Counted from the first letter of the stretch, positions 1-8,797 are shown. The stretch is DNA of 39,404 nt from Paenibacillus hemerocallicola (GCF_006265175.1 NZ_VDCQ01000055.1:34645-74048), one strand, 5' to 3'. Translations and numbers: made by a program. The notes: generated by a model from the sequence alone, not told the origin.

Positions 1-344
1 GGAATGGAATGAACGTTAAAACATTTAGTTCATCTTATATAGATCGATCAGATCCAATACTGACTCGAAGAGCGGCCGAAGCCGACACCCATTCCCTCCA
101 ACGCGCTGAAGCTTGGGTTTGCCCGCCAAAGGACCGTCCGGGTGCTACCGAGGCCACTGAAGAAGAACTAGTGGTTTTGTAAGAGCGAATAAGGCCACAG
201 AACAAAAAGACGACCTCTGGTGCTTTCCCAGACGTTTTTTCTTGCATAGGTTTAACCTGCAAAGAGAACGAGAAAAGTCCGTCAGTGCGTGAGTGTGAGC
301 CCAATGCCGACTTCCCCCAAAGCGTTACTGGTTAGGTTTGCATA

Positions 345-383
345 CGAACGGACCGTCAGGACAAGCTCCCGTTCGTTTTTTTT
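345..383 (+). terminator. Rho-independent terminator in the leading intergenic region
   Basis: A 7-bp stem (CGAACGG at 345-351 with CCGTTCG at 369-375) is followed directly by eight T residues at 376-383. It would end a plus-strand transcript entering from the left of the window. I see no convincing gene in 1-344; the only open plus frame running into it ends at 182. Confidence 0.6.
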
Positions 384-475
384 CTACGGCGGCATCAATC
401 GCATGCAGAAAGCACATGCCTCGAATGCTCGGTGAAGGCTGTCACCTTTGCGGGCGCTCGCGAGACCGCTAGCCG

Positions 476-667
476 TCAATAGCGGAACAGGCGTATGCTA
501 TGGTCTCGAAAAGAAGCGCGGACAGCACAATAACGGAAAACGATTCCTCTATTCCACCGGTCACTTCCCATTTTCACCCCGAGAGATCGAAATAGCGGAA
601 GCGTGTGCCGTTATATTCAGCAGTGCAACGAAATTCGAGACGATAACGGAACCCGGCGCCGCTATAC
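476..667 (+). repeat. Four-box palindromic intergenic repeat, copy A
   Basis: Four degenerate palindromic boxes of about 24-27 bp lie at 478-501, 529-553, 591-617 and 642-666. Their left arms read ATAGCGGAAC, ATAACGGAAA, ATAGCGGAAG and ATAACGGAAC. Measured at the C of the CGG core (483, 534, 596, 647) the distances are 51, 62 and 51 bp, as in copies C, D and E. A half-box with core C at 629 lies 33 bp after box 3 and aligns well with the same spot in copy D (shared AATTCG-GAC). The right arm of box 1 is the GTATGCTAT variant. The copy lies upstream of qoxA and codes for nothing recognisable. Confidence 0.85.
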
Positions 668-1034
668 ATACAGGCAACATTCGAGTCGCCGCGCCGGCCA
701 AAACGCCTCCCGCTTGTACCGGATCATGTTGTCGTCGTTTTTGCTTCGTACGCCGTTCCGACCCGCACGCGCCATTGTACGATTGCCTTATTATGCCTAT
801 CTATCAACGGCATACCGCACAAGGGAAAACGCTTCATCCGCCTCATCTTGACGAAACGTTGAACTTTATTTTACGGAAATGCGGCGGATCGTTGACGCCT
901 TTGTTAAAAGTGCGTAATCGTGCGGAAGTTTCATTTCGTTTCTGTTATGGTAATGACAAGAGATGAAACGCATAGACGCCCGTCTATGGTTTCCGATGAC
1001 GGCTTTCAATCGAAAGCTTTGGGGAGATGGTCAG
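668..1034. other. Intergenic DNA upstream of qoxA
   Basis: No gene is supported here. The overlapping open frames in this stretch have no ribosome site and no recognisable protein. The qoxA promoter must lie here or further upstream. TTGACG at 892-897 and at 848-853 are possible -35 boxes, but neither has a good -10 at 16-18 bp, so I do not call a promoter. The qoxA ribosome site (GGGGAG, about 1021-1026) closes the region. Confidence 0.5.
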
Positions 1035-2009
1035 ATGAAACATGCGAAAGTAATCCGTCGATGGGTTTCCGCATTGCTGCTGGTCATGATGGCCGTTATG
1101 GCTACCGGCTGCAGCGACAAGCTTATCGTGTTGGATCCGAAAGGTCCGATCGGCGCACATCAGAAAGATTTGATCCTCATATCGACGCTGCTTTGTCTCG
1201 TGGTCGTCGTGCCGGTGCTCATTATGACCTTCGTCATTGCATGGCGGTACCGGGACAACAAAGCCAACAAGGCGAAGTACAAGCCGGAGTGGGAGCATAA
1301 TACGAAGCTGGAAACGGTCTGGTGGAGCATACCGATTCTGATCATTGTTATTCTTGCTGCCATTACGATAAAGTATACGCACATGCTGGAGCCTTCCAAG
1401 CCGCTTGCGTCGGACAAGAAGCCGATCACGATCCAAGTGACCTCGCTCGATTGGAAATGGCTGTTCTATTATCCCGAGCAAGGGATTGCGACGGTCAATT
1501 ACATTCAATTCCCCGAAGACGTGCCGGTCAAATTTATGCTGACTTCGGACGCGCCGATGAATTCGTTTTGGATTCCGCAGCTCGGCGGTCAAATTTATAC
1601 GATGTCCGGCATGGCGATGACGCTGCATCTGCAAGCGGACGAACCGGGCAAATATTTCGGCTCCGGGGCGAACTTCAGCGGCAAAGATTTTGCGAGCATG
1701 ATCTTCACCGCGGAGGCAACCTCGCAGGAGCAGTTCGATAAATGGGTGTCGGGCATCAAGAGCACGCAGCCGGCTTTGACCGAAAACGGCTACAAGCTGC
1801 TGGCAACTCCGGGAGTGTCGGAAGTGCAGAGCTATTCCTCGTTTCCGAAAGGGCTGTTCGAGCAGACGGTCACGAAATATTCGGCCGGACACAATCACGG
1901 AGGCGGGACGCCGGCGGCGAACCAAGGCCACGGCAGCGGCAAGGAAGCGGCCGCGACGAAACCCGTAACCAAACAAGAAGGGGGGCACGACCATGTGGGA
2001 CAGCATTAA
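1035..2009 (+). CDS. qoxA: Cytochrome quinol oxidase subunit II (QoxA/CyoA-like lipoprotein)
   Basis: Subunit II of the haem-copper quinol oxidase; it carries the periplasm-side cupredoxin domain and docks on subunit I. The ATG at 1035 is chosen because GGGGAG lies 8-9 bases upstream and it gives a clean lipoprotein signal (basic start, hydrophobic run, lipobox MATGC with Cys26). An ATG 72 bases upstream is open but lacks a ribosome site. Two membrane helices follow (about residues 45-70 and 95-115), then the cupredoxin domain. The cysteine-rich CuA ligand motif of cytochrome c oxidases is absent, which indicates a quinol oxidase. The last ~40 residues are rich in His and Gly. The gene overlaps qoxB by 17 bases. 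Confidence 0.93.
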   Translation: MKHAKVIRRWVSALLLVMMAVMATGCSDKLIVLDPKGPIGAHQKDLILISTLLCLVVVVPVLIMTFVIAWRYRDNKANKAKYKPEWEHNTKLETVWWSIPILIIVILAAITIKYTHMLEPSKPLASDKKPITIQVTSLDWKWLFYYPEQGIATVNYIQFPEDVPVKFMLTSDAPMNSFWIPQLGGQIYTMSGMAMTLHLQADEPGKYFGSGANFSGKDFASMIFTAEATSQEQFDKWVSGIKSTQPALTENGYKLLATPGVSEVQSYSSFPKGLFEQTVTKYSAGHNHGGGTPAANQGHGSGKEAAATKPVTKQEGGHDHVGQH

Positions 2010-3960
2010 AACATTCGCTTCCGAATTTTTCGTTACCGGCGACCCGCTCATTTACGGCGCGGACGTCGCCATCGCGCTTACGCTTATAGCCGTCGTGTTC
2101 GTGCTGACCTATTTCAAAAAATGGATGTGGCTATGGCGCGAATGGCTGACAACGGTCGACCACAAGCGAATCGGCATCATGTACGTCCTGGCTTCCCTTC
2201 TGATGCTGTTCCGGGGCGGAATGGACGCGCTCCTGATGCGTACCCAGCTCGCGGTTCCGGACAACCAGTTTTTGACGCCCGAGCATTACAACGCGATTTT
2301 TACGACTCATGGCGTCATTATGATTTTGTTTATGGCGATGCCGCTCATGTTCGGTCTGTTCAACCTGGTCGTGCCGCTGCAGATCGGCGCCCGCGACGTT
2401 GCATTCCCGTTCCTGAACTCGCTCAGCTTCTGGCTGTTTTTCTGGGGCGCGATGCTGTTCAATCTGTCGTTCGTCATCGGCGGTTCGCCGGACGCGGGCT
2501 GGCTTGCATATCCGCCGCTATCGGAGCTGTCGCATAGTCCCGGCGTCGGGCAGAACTTCTATATATGGGGCATCCAAATATCCGGGATCGGCAGCTTGAT
2601 GACCGGGATCAACTTCATCGTCACGATTCTGAAAATGCGCGCACCCGGCATGAAGCTGATGAAAATGCCGATGTTCTCGTGGTCGGTGCTGTCCAGCAGC
2701 TTGACGATTATTCTCGCCTTCCCGATCTTGACCGTTACGCTGTTCCTGTTGTGGCTGGACCGGTTCATGGGCGCCCACTTCTTTACTCTCGACGGCGGCG
2801 GGAACCCGATGATGTATATCAACCTGATCTGGATGTGGGGACATCCAGAGGTTTATATTGTAGTATTGCCGGCATTCGGGATTTTCTCCGAGGTTACGGC
2901 TACATTTGCAAAGAAACGGTTGTTCGGCTACAAATCGATGGTGTTCGCTCTGATGAGCATCAGCGTCGTATCGTTCTTCACATGGGCGCATCACTTCTTC
3001 ACGATGGGCTCCGGCGCCAACGTCAACGCGTTCTTCGCGGTATCGACGATGATTATCGCGATTCCGACCGGCGTGAAAGTGTTCAACTGGCTGTTCACGA
3101 TGTTTCGCGGCCGAATCACCTTCAAGACGCCGATGATGTGGTCGATCGCCTTTATCCCTTGCTTCGTCGTAGGCGGGATGACGGGCGTGCTGCTCTCGGT
3201 AGCGCCGGCCGACTTCCAGTTCCATAACAGCTACTTCCTGATCGCGCACTTCCATCAAGTGCTGATCGGAGGCGTCGTGTTCGGCTATTTCGCCGGCCTG
3301 TACTACTGGTGGCCGAAGGTTACCGGGTTTATGCTGAACGAGCATCTCGGCAAATGGGCTTTCTGGCTCTGGAACATCGGGTTTTACGTTTGCTTCATGC
3401 CGCAGTATGTGCTCGGCCTGATGGGGATGACGCGCCGGGTCAATGCATACGGCTGGGATCGCGGCTGGTGGGAGCTTAACCTCGTGTCGACGGTCGGCGG
3501 CTTCCTGATGGGGCTTGCGTTCTTGTTCCAAGTTTGGCAAATCGTGCACAGCATGAAATTTTTTCAGAAGGCGCCAGCCGATCCTTGGGGCGGCCGGACG
3601 CTGGAATGGTCGATTCCTTCGCCCGCTCCCGCGTACAACTTCGCCACGGTACCCGTCGTTCATGAGCGCGATTCGTGGTGGGAAGAGAAGCTTCGGAGGG
3701 AGCAAGGGCATCCGCCGACGCCGACTCCGCCAATCGAGCCGATTCATATGCCGGGCAACTCGGGCATTCCGTTCATCAAGTCGTTCTTCTGGTTTATCGC
3801 CGGTTTCGGGTTCGTATTCAACTGGCTGTGGATGGCGATTCCGGGAATGATAGGCGTAGTAGTTTGCATGCTCGTACACTCGTTTACTTATAATAACGAA
3901 TACTATATTCCGGCGGAAGAAGTGATTCGGACGGAAGCCGAGATGAGGGGGACGGTCTGA
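1993..3960 (+). CDS. qoxB: Cytochrome quinol oxidase subunit I (QoxB)
   Basis: Catalytic subunit of the quinol oxidase: haem-copper centre, oxygen reduction and proton pumping. The protein has 655 residues, the usual length for QoxB/CyoB, which carry extra terminal helices compared with CtaD. Family hallmarks include the WGHPEVYIVVLP loop (CuB ligand and cross-linked Tyr), the TWAHHFFTMG His pair, and HNSYFLIAHFHQVLIGG with the haem-ligand histidines. The ATG at 1993 sits behind a GGGGGG-type ribosome site inside the end of qoxA, so translation is probably coupled. It ends in a TGATG overlap with qoxC. Confidence 0.96.
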   Translation: MWDSIKTFASEFFVTGDPLIYGADVAIALTLIAVVFVLTYFKKWMWLWREWLTTVDHKRIGIMYVLASLLMLFRGGMDALLMRTQLAVPDNQFLTPEHYNAIFTTHGVIMILFMAMPLMFGLFNLVVPLQIGARDVAFPFLNSLSFWLFFWGAMLFNLSFVIGGSPDAGWLAYPPLSELSHSPGVGQNFYIWGIQISGIGSLMTGINFIVTILKMRAPGMKLMKMPMFSWSVLSSSLTIILAFPILTVTLFLLWLDRFMGAHFFTLDGGGNPMMYINLIWMWGHPEVYIVVLPAFGIFSEVTATFAKKRLFGYKSMVFALMSISVVSFFTWAHHFFTMGSGANVNAFFAVSTMIIAIPTGVKVFNWLFTMFRGRITFKTPMMWSIAFIPCFVVGGMTGVLLSVAPADFQFHNSYFLIAHFHQVLIGGVVFGYFAGLYYWWPKVTGFMLNEHLGKWAFWLWNIGFYVCFMPQYVLGLMGMTRRVNAYGWDRGWWELNLVSTVGGFLMGLAFLFQVWQIVHSMKFFQKAPADPWGGRTLEWSIPSPAPAYNFATVPVVHERDSWWEEKLRREQGHPPTPTPPIEPIHMPGNSGIPFIKSFFWFIAGFGFVFNWLWMAIPGMIGVVVCMLVHSFTYNNEYYIPAEEVIRTEAEMRGTV

Positions 3961-4595
3961 TGGCACATGCAGCGGGACATAATCATACCAATTCGCATTC
4001 GGCTGCGGACGATCACGGTCATCACGACGGCCACCACGATCAGGAATCGCTTCGGATGTTCGGCTTCTGGCTGTTTCTGATTACGGACTGTATTTTGTTC
4101 GGCACTTTGTTCGCTACGTATGTCGTGCTAATGGGCAATACGAACGGCGGACCTACGCCGCATGAGCTGTTTGAAATGCCCGGCATTATCGCCGAGACGT
4201 TCATCCTGCTGACCAGCTCGTTCACGAGCGGCTTGGCGGTGCTGGCGATGAATCGGGGAGACCGGAAAGGGCTGATCGGCTGGCTGGCCGTAACGGCGTT
4301 GCTCGGATTGTCGTTCATTACGCTCGAAGTGATGGAATTCGTAAAGCTCGTTCACGAAGGCGCGACCATCGGTACAAGCGCGTTCCTGTCCGCCTTCTTC
4401 ACCCTTGTAGGGGCGCATGGTCTTCACGTATCGGTCGGCCTCGTATGGATGGTCGCGATTATGATCCAGCTGCGCAAGCACGGACTTACGCCGGTAACCC
4501 GGCGCAAGGTGAACGTCATCAGCTTGTACTGGCACTTTCTCGACGTCGTCTGGATTTTCGTCTTCACGATCGTTTATTTGATGGGGGTGATGTAA
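3960..4595 (+). CDS. qoxC: Cytochrome quinol oxidase subunit III (QoxC)
   Basis: Membrane subunit III of the quinol oxidase, 211 residues with about five hydrophobic helices (first at MFGFWLFLITDCILFGTLFA, about residues 33-52). The FGFWLFLITDCILF signature is typical of QoxC/CyoC. The first 30 residues are rich in His and Asp, as often seen in this subunit in Cyo-type oxidases. The ATG overlaps the qoxB stop codon (TGATG) and qoxD starts 1 base after its stop, so it belongs to the same operon. Confidence 0.94.
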   Translation: MAHAAGHNHTNSHSAADDHGHHDGHHDQESLRMFGFWLFLITDCILFGTLFATYVVLMGNTNGGPTPHELFEMPGIIAETFILLTSSFTSGLAVLAMNRGDRKGLIGWLAVTALLGLSFITLEVMEFVKLVHEGATIGTSAFLSAFFTLVGAHGLHVSVGLVWMVAIMIQLRKHGLTPVTRRKVNVISLYWHFLDVVWIFVFTIVYLMGVM

Positions 4596-4596
4596 G

Positions 4597-4935
4597 ATGG
4601 CGCAGCATTCCGTTCATTCCGGCGGCGCGCACGATTCGCAGCACGAGGCGCACGGCTCGTTCAAATCGTACCTCACCGGCTTTCTCCTATCGATCGTATT
4701 GACGATCATTCCGCTCGTTGTCGTGCTGAATCATTGGGTCGAGGGAACCGGCGCCATGGTCATCATGCTCGGCACGGCGGTTCTGCAATTCGTCGTCCAG
4801 CTCGTCTTCTTCATGCACCTGCGGGAAGAGAAGAAGCCTCGCTGGAACTTGATGGCGCTCATTCTCGGCTTGATCATCCTGCTCACGATCGTCATCGGTT
4901 CGATTTGGATTATGACCTACAATCAAGTGGCTTAA
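4597..4935 (+). CDS. qoxD: Cytochrome quinol oxidase subunit IV (QoxD)
   Basis: Small subunit IV of the quinol oxidase, 112 residues with three predicted helices (about 28-48, 53-72, 88-108). It assists assembly of the CuB site in the Cyo/Qox family. The motif GSFKSYLTGFLLS at the start of helix 1 and VVQLVFFMHLREEKKPRWN in the second half match the COX4 pro-type family. The N-terminus is His-rich, like that of QoxC. GGGGGTGATGTAAG before the ATG serves as ribosome site. It is the last gene of the operon and is followed by a terminator. Confidence 0.92.
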   Translation: MAQHSVHSGGAHDSQHEAHGSFKSYLTGFLLSIVLTIIPLVVVLNHWVEGTGAMVIMLGTAVLQFVVQLVFFMHLREEKKPRWNLMALILGLIILLTIVIGSIWIMTYNQVA

Positions 4936-4958
4936 TAAATGAAAGGCGGAACAGGATC

Positions 4959-5005
4959 AGGTCCGATTCGGCATCGCGAAGATGCCGGGTCGGGCCTTTG
5001 TTTTT
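4959..5005 (+). terminator. Terminator of the qox operon
   Basis: A long imperfect stem pairs 4959-4975 with 4981-4998 (GGCATC/GATGCC next to the loop, then GTCCGATTC/GGGTCGGGC), followed by a T-rich tract TTTGTTTTT. It begins 24 bases after the qoxD stop. Confidence 0.85.
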
Positions 5006-5026
5006 CGCCGATCGAGCCGAATTCTA

Positions 5027-5056
5027 TTTACTTAACGAAAGCATACAGTATATAAT
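5027..5056 (+). promoter_or_regulatory. Candidate sigma-A promoter for the sialidase-like/binding-protein operon
   Basis: A perfect -10 box TATAAT at 5051-5056 lies 18 bp after TTTACT (5027-5032, four of six consensus bases). Initiation near 5063 would give a leader of about 190 bases before the TTG start at 5252. A second TATAAT at 5103-5108 has no -35 box. The rest of 4936-5251 shows no gene; a 29-codon frame at 5106 lacks a ribosome site. Confidence 0.45.
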
Positions 5057-5251
5057 TATTTAAACACATCATATCATAATGAGAGACATCGGAGATCGAT
5101 TCTATAATGAATAGGAGGTCGGCTTTTTCTTTTTTCGGCACAAGGAGCGATTGTGCCATCTTCATCTGGCTTCTGACAGCACATGGAGTACTTTGAATAA
5201 GAAAATGAAACCGCTTTATTTGAACCCGGTTGAAAAAGGAGAGGATCAGGC

Positions 5252-6337
5252 TTGCGGCGACTGGAACCGATCGATCATCTTATTTTGTACAAAGACACGA
5301 ATTACAACAGTTTTTTCCCGAGTGCGGTGAAACGGACCGATGGACAATTCGTTCTCGGATTTCGTCAAGCTCCCGACAGAAGGCGTACCGAGGAAAAAAT
5401 TTCCCATATTGACCCGTCGTCGAGGGCGATGCTGCTGGCGTCTGCCGACGGAGAAGTCTGGGATGCAGAGCCTGCGGTTTTGTACGACGATTATTTATGC
5501 GGCGTGCAGGATCCGTGTCTGAATCAATTGCGGGACGGCACTTTGTTCGCTACCTTCTTTATGTGGAAAGTGTTCGAGCAAGAGGATGTACCGGAGAAGC
5601 AAAGCGGGGATAAGCCGATTTTCGGGAAATGGATCGGAAGGCGGAAGGACGCCCATTCCATTCGATCGACGGATGGGGGACGCACGTGGGACACGCCGAT
5701 CCCGATTCCGGTCGACGGAGCGATTCGCGGCAACAGCGTGGAGCTCGGGGACTGGTCCATTCTTACGCCGTTGTATAGCCCGGAGACGACGCGCGTCAAT
5801 ATCGCGAGAACCGAAGACAGGGGGCGAACGTGGACCGAGCACGCCGTAATCGAGTCCTGCGACGGCTATACGTTCGAGGAGCCGAATTTGTACCGGACGC
5901 CGTCCGGGAAGCTGGTGGCGTTCATTCGGACGCGCAATGTGAGTGTCCAACCGACGGCGGATAAGCCGAGGTCGCCGCTCTACACGTCCGAATCGACGGA
6001 TGGGGGCCGAACATGGAGCCGGCCTGCGGCGCGGCCGTATTACTCTCCGAGCCCGTTTCACGCGCTGACGCTGGATAGCGGCCATCTTCTTCTTACGTAC
6101 GGATACCGGAGTTCGCCCTTCGGCATCCGGGCCGTTGTACTCGACGCCGAGTGCGAACGCTGGGATGAAGCGGAGGAGTCCGTTCTCAGAAATGACGGAT
6201 TATCCTTGGATATCGGCTACACAAGTGCAATCCAGTTGAACAACGGCCGCGTGCTCGTAACGTATTACTATTATGACGAATCCGACGTTTGCCGGTATAT
6301 CGCGGGAACGATGTGCCGGTTATCTTCGCTGGGATAG
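5252..6337 (+). CDS. Sialidase-like BNR/Asp-box glycosidase-fold protein, no signal peptide
   Basis: A 361-residue six-bladed-propeller protein of the sialidase superfamily. Three Asp boxes are visible: STDGGRTWDTP (about residue 140), TEDRGRTWTE (about 187) and STDGGRTWSRP (about 249). The start resembles the sialidase N-terminal arginine region (SFFPSAVKRTDGQFVLGFR). The TTG start is chosen because AGGAG lies 9 bases upstream and the protein begins at the expected first strand. No signal peptide or membrane helix is present, so it should be cytoplasmic. It is 26 bases ahead of a binding-lipoprotein gene, which suggests intracellular processing of an imported glycoside. The substrate is unknown; annotation as true sialidase is not justified by the sequence alone. 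Confidence 0.8.
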   Translation: MRRLEPIDHLILYKDTNYNSFFPSAVKRTDGQFVLGFRQAPDRRRTEEKISHIDPSSRAMLLASADGEVWDAEPAVLYDDYLCGVQDPCLNQLRDGTLFATFFMWKVFEQEDVPEKQSGDKPIFGKWIGRRKDAHSIRSTDGGRTWDTPIPIPVDGAIRGNSVELGDWSILTPLYSPETTRVNIARTEDRGRTWTEHAVIESCDGYTFEEPNLYRTPSGKLVAFIRTRNVSVQPTADKPRSPLYTSESTDGGRTWSRPAARPYYSPSPFHALTLDSGHLLLTYGYRSSPFGIRAVVLDAECERWDEAEESVLRNDGLSLDIGYTSAIQLNNGRVLVTYYYYDESDVCRYIAGTMCRLSSLG

Positions 6338-6363
6338 CCCATTTCATATTTGGGAGGGTTGCA

Positions 6364-7680
6364 ATGGTGATAAAAAGAAACATCATGTTATCCTTATCCA
6401 TACTCGTCACGATGATATCGGTAGCCGCTTGCAGCGGCGGCGGCAAGCCCGAGCCCGCCGGCAAGGAAACGTCGGCGGCCCCCGAGCCGGTGGAGCTTAC
6501 GTTTTACTATGGCGGGGCTTACGGGCAGGAAACGTTTATGAGAAATTACGGCACCTATTTGAACAAAAAGTTCCCTCATGTCACGCTCAAGTTTTTGGAA
6601 AATACGAAAGGGTCCTCGCTGCCGGAAGTATTGGCGCAGAAAACGGATATCGACATTCTGTATACGTCCATTTTGAACGTGAAAACCGATATTTTCGACA
6701 ACGCCCTGGAATACGACATGTCCGAGCTGATCAAAAAGCATAAATACGACATGAGCTTGCTGGAGCCGGGACTGGTCGATTTGTTGAAATATGCGAACGG
6801 CCGGGCGAGCGACGGCAAGATGTACACGCTGCCTGTCGGCATGGACCCCGGGAAGTTCGTATACAACAAGGATTTGTTCGACAAGTTCGGCGTGGCGTAT
6901 CCGAAGGACGGTCTGACCTGGAATCAAGTATACGAATTGGCCAAGACGATGACGCGTCAGGACGGAGGCGTCCAATACCGGGGACTCGTTCTCGATTTCA
7001 ATCTATTGACGATGAACAACCAGCTGTCCGCGGGCTTCGTCGATTCGAAAACGGGCAAGACGCTGCTCGGCGACAGCCGATGGCCCCGAATTTTGACCCA
7101 ATTCATCCGCTTTTATCAAATTCCCGGCAATGAGCTGAACGATAAAAGCGTCAGCTGGACGACCCAACGGAATTATTTTATCGCGGATACGACGGCGGCC
7201 ATGATGCTTACGTATAATTCGCTGAACCCGACCTGGAAGGGCAACTGGGATTTGGCCAAATTTCCCGTATGGGACGACCTGCCCGGAGTCGGCCCCCAAC
7301 CGATCCCGAACGCTTTCACCGTTACGAGCATAAGCCGGCACAAGGACGAAGCGTTTCAGGCGATTGCTTACTTGACCTCCAAGGAATACCAAGCGGCCAT
7401 GGCGAAGGACGGCATCGTCCTCCCGGTACTCAAGGATCAGGAAGTCAAAAAGGCGTACGGTCAAAATGTCGATTTTCTGAAAGGGAAAAACTTGCAGGCT
7501 TTGTACGCGGATCAGTACGCCAAGCCGTATGAGCTGACTCCCTACGACAGCGTTGCGCGCGGGAAGCTGGTAGAGCAAATGAGCCAGGTCGCCTTGAAGG
7601 CTACCGATATCAACACGGCGCTTCGGGTAGCGGCCGAGGCGGCCGATAAAGAAATCGAGAAGCAGAAGTCGGGGAAATAG
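6364..7680 (+). CDS. ABC sugar transporter substrate-binding lipoprotein (paralogue 1)
   Basis: A 438-residue family 1 extracellular solute-binding protein, expected to be tethered outside the membrane and deliver a carbohydrate to an ABC permease. Lipoprotein signal with lipobox SVAAC, Cys23. The ATG at 6364 follows GGGAGGG by 5 bases; the frame stays open 75 bases upstream into the previous gene, which I discard. Typical features are EPVELTFYYG at the mature start and NKDLFDKFGVAYPKDGLTW in the middle. It is clearly paralogous to the protein at 8798-10153 (FDK-x-x-V-x-YP-x-DG-x-TW, GKNLQ and TD-x-N-T-x-LR are shared in order). No permease gene lies nearby, so its partners must be elsewhere. 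Confidence 0.88.
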   Translation: MVIKRNIMLSLSILVTMISVAACSGGGKPEPAGKETSAAPEPVELTFYYGGAYGQETFMRNYGTYLNKKFPHVTLKFLENTKGSSLPEVLAQKTDIDILYTSILNVKTDIFDNALEYDMSELIKKHKYDMSLLEPGLVDLLKYANGRASDGKMYTLPVGMDPGKFVYNKDLFDKFGVAYPKDGLTWNQVYELAKTMTRQDGGVQYRGLVLDFNLLTMNNQLSAGFVDSKTGKTLLGDSRWPRILTQFIRFYQIPGNELNDKSVSWTTQRNYFIADTTAAMMLTYNSLNPTWKGNWDLAKFPVWDDLPGVGPQPIPNAFTVTSISRHKDEAFQAIAYLTSKEYQAAMAKDGIVLPVLKDQEVKKAYGQNVDFLKGKNLQALYADQYAKPYELTPYDSVARGKLVEQMSQVALKATDINTALRVAAEAADKEIEKQKSGK

Positions 7681-7749
7681 GCGGACCCGGCAGGAAGCGA
7701 TGACGACGAAGCCGCATAGAAGCATTGCGAAAGTGATATTGATATATAC

Positions 7750-7799
7750 GCTGTCCCCGCAGATCGGCCGTTTTTCCGATCTGAAGGGACAGCTTTTTT
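7750..7799 (+). terminator. Terminator after the first binding-protein gene
   Basis: GCTGTCCC (7750-7757) pairs with GGGACAGC (7786-7793), and inside it AGATCGG pairs with CCGATCT. Six T residues follow at 7794-7799. It separates this operon from the convergent AraC gene. There is no matching T tract on the other strand. Confidence 0.9.
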
Positions 7800-7861
7800 G
7801 TTTGCTTCTGCAGTAGAGTTTGACGATTTCGAGCTCTGACTGCGGTCAGCTTACGCAAGCG

Positions 7862-8677
7862 CTATACCCGGTTCAGCACCCGATACTTGGATGGACTCAT
7901 TCCCATCGAACGACTGAATACGCGGCTCAAGTAAAAACCGTTCTCATAGCCGCAGCGCTCGGCGATAAGGTCCAGGGTCAGATCGGTGTCCAGCAGCAGC
8001 TTGGCCGCTTTGCGTATGCGCAGCAGGCGGATCAGCTCCGACGGCGGCATGCGGAACGCTTTCTGGAAACGGCGTGTCAGCTGAACGGGACTTAAGCCGA
8101 GAAGGTCGGACAGCTCCCGCATGCCGAACGGGCTATACGCTCTCCCGATGAGCCATTCCGAGGCCCTGTTCATCAGCTCATCGTCCGAAGCGGTGAGCTC
8201 CGCCAGGCTGCTCAGGCTCGCCTCGTCTTCCCATTCATCGCAGGCAAGCTGCCATATATCGTTCAATGCCGCTTGCTTGCGCTGCAAGCTTCGGGGATCA
8301 TTGGCATGGTCGAGTCTGCGCAAATACGAAAAATCGGAGGCGAGACGCTTGCCGTCCGCCGGCTGCGATTTGAACGTCGGCATGGGAACGGGCTGCATGA
8401 CGGACAGCGGCTCGGCAAATTCGAAGCCAATGTAATGCAGCGACAGCGTGGACACCATTTCACGTCGGAACGTGCAGCCCGGCGGACAAAATACGAGCTC
8501 CCCGGGACCGATCATGCCGCTCTCGTCGCCGATCCTGTACCGGAACTGACCGGCCTCCAGAGCGAACAGCACCCATACGGAATATATGTCCGACTGCTCC
8601 TCGAAGCGGCTCTTGCGCTCGAAGTACGCATGAGAAACAAGGTGCAGAGACTGCGCCCACAGGCGGGAAGTAGCCAA
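7862..8677 (-). CDS. AraC family transcriptional regulator with N-terminal cupin domain
   Basis: A 271-residue AraC/XylS regulator. The N-terminal half (about 1-150) is a cupin-like ligand-binding domain (GPGELVFCPPGCTF). The C-terminal ~100 residues hold the two helix-turn-helix motifs, ending in LDLIAERCGYENGFYLSRVF followed by GMSPSKYR, the family signature. The start is TTG at 8677, with GAGGAA 8 bases upstream on the minus strand; an ATG slightly upstream is out of frame. It is divergent from the second binding-protein gene with 120 bases between them, the usual layout for a local sugar regulator. The candidate operator in that gap recurs upstream of the isomerase-like gene. Confidence 0.9.
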   Translation of the reverse strand: MATSRLWAQSLHLVSHAYFERKSRFEEQSDIYSVWVLFALEAGQFRYRIGDESGMIGPGELVFCPPGCTFRREMVSTLSLHYIGFEFAEPLSVMQPVPMPTFKSQPADGKRLASDFSYLRRLDHANDPRSLQRKQAALNDIWQLACDEWEDEASLSSLAELTASDDELMNRASEWLIGRAYSPFGMRELSDLLGLSPVQLTRRFQKAFRMPPSELIRLLRIRKAAKLLLDTDLTLDLIAERCGYENGFYLSRVFSRSMGMSPSKYRVLNRV

Positions 8678-8704
8678 GGCCGATTCCTCATTTCCTGAAA
8701 TAAA

Positions 8705-8760
8705 ATATATGCTAATGATACATTACTGCATGTTGCGCCGCCACCCTACTCTATATGATG
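8705..8760 (+). promoter_or_regulatory. Candidate AraC operator and promoter, copy 1
   Basis: The 30 bp at 8705-8734 (TATATGC ... CTGCATGTT) match 10155-10184 without gaps at roughly two thirds of positions, including a 9-bp identical core CTGCATGTT. A -10-like TATGAT follows at 8754-8759. The second copy has TATGATG at 10205-10211, one base further from the core. The tandem TATGC/GCATG half-sites suit an AraC-type protein. The site lies in the gap between the divergent regulator and the binding-protein gene. Confidence 0.45.
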
Positions 8761-8797
8761 AAATTGAAAATATTTTATTAGGAGAAGAGGTGCCGTG

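Noticed and set aside
9-182. 57-codon plus-strand frame at the left edge, possibly the end of a gene
   Set aside because: No ribosome site visible, no recognised family; too little sequence at the window edge to support it.
35-304. 89-codon minus-strand frame near the left edge
   Set aside because: Unrecognisable, serine/alanine-rich, and no ribosome site.
478-666. CRISPR-like array (repeats of ~24 bp at 51-62 bp intervals)
   Set aside because: Boxes are degenerate palindromes that differ from one another, only four per locus, spacers partly align between loci, and no cas genes are present.
448-966. 172-codon plus-strand frame over repeat copy A
   Set aside because: No ribosome site, no protein-like segment, and it spans the palindromic repeat.
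5206-5219. Catabolite-repression (cre) site TGAAACCGCTTTAT before the sialidase-like gene
   Set aside because: Two mismatches at conserved positions of the consensus and it is not placed well relative to the candidate promoter; too weak to call.
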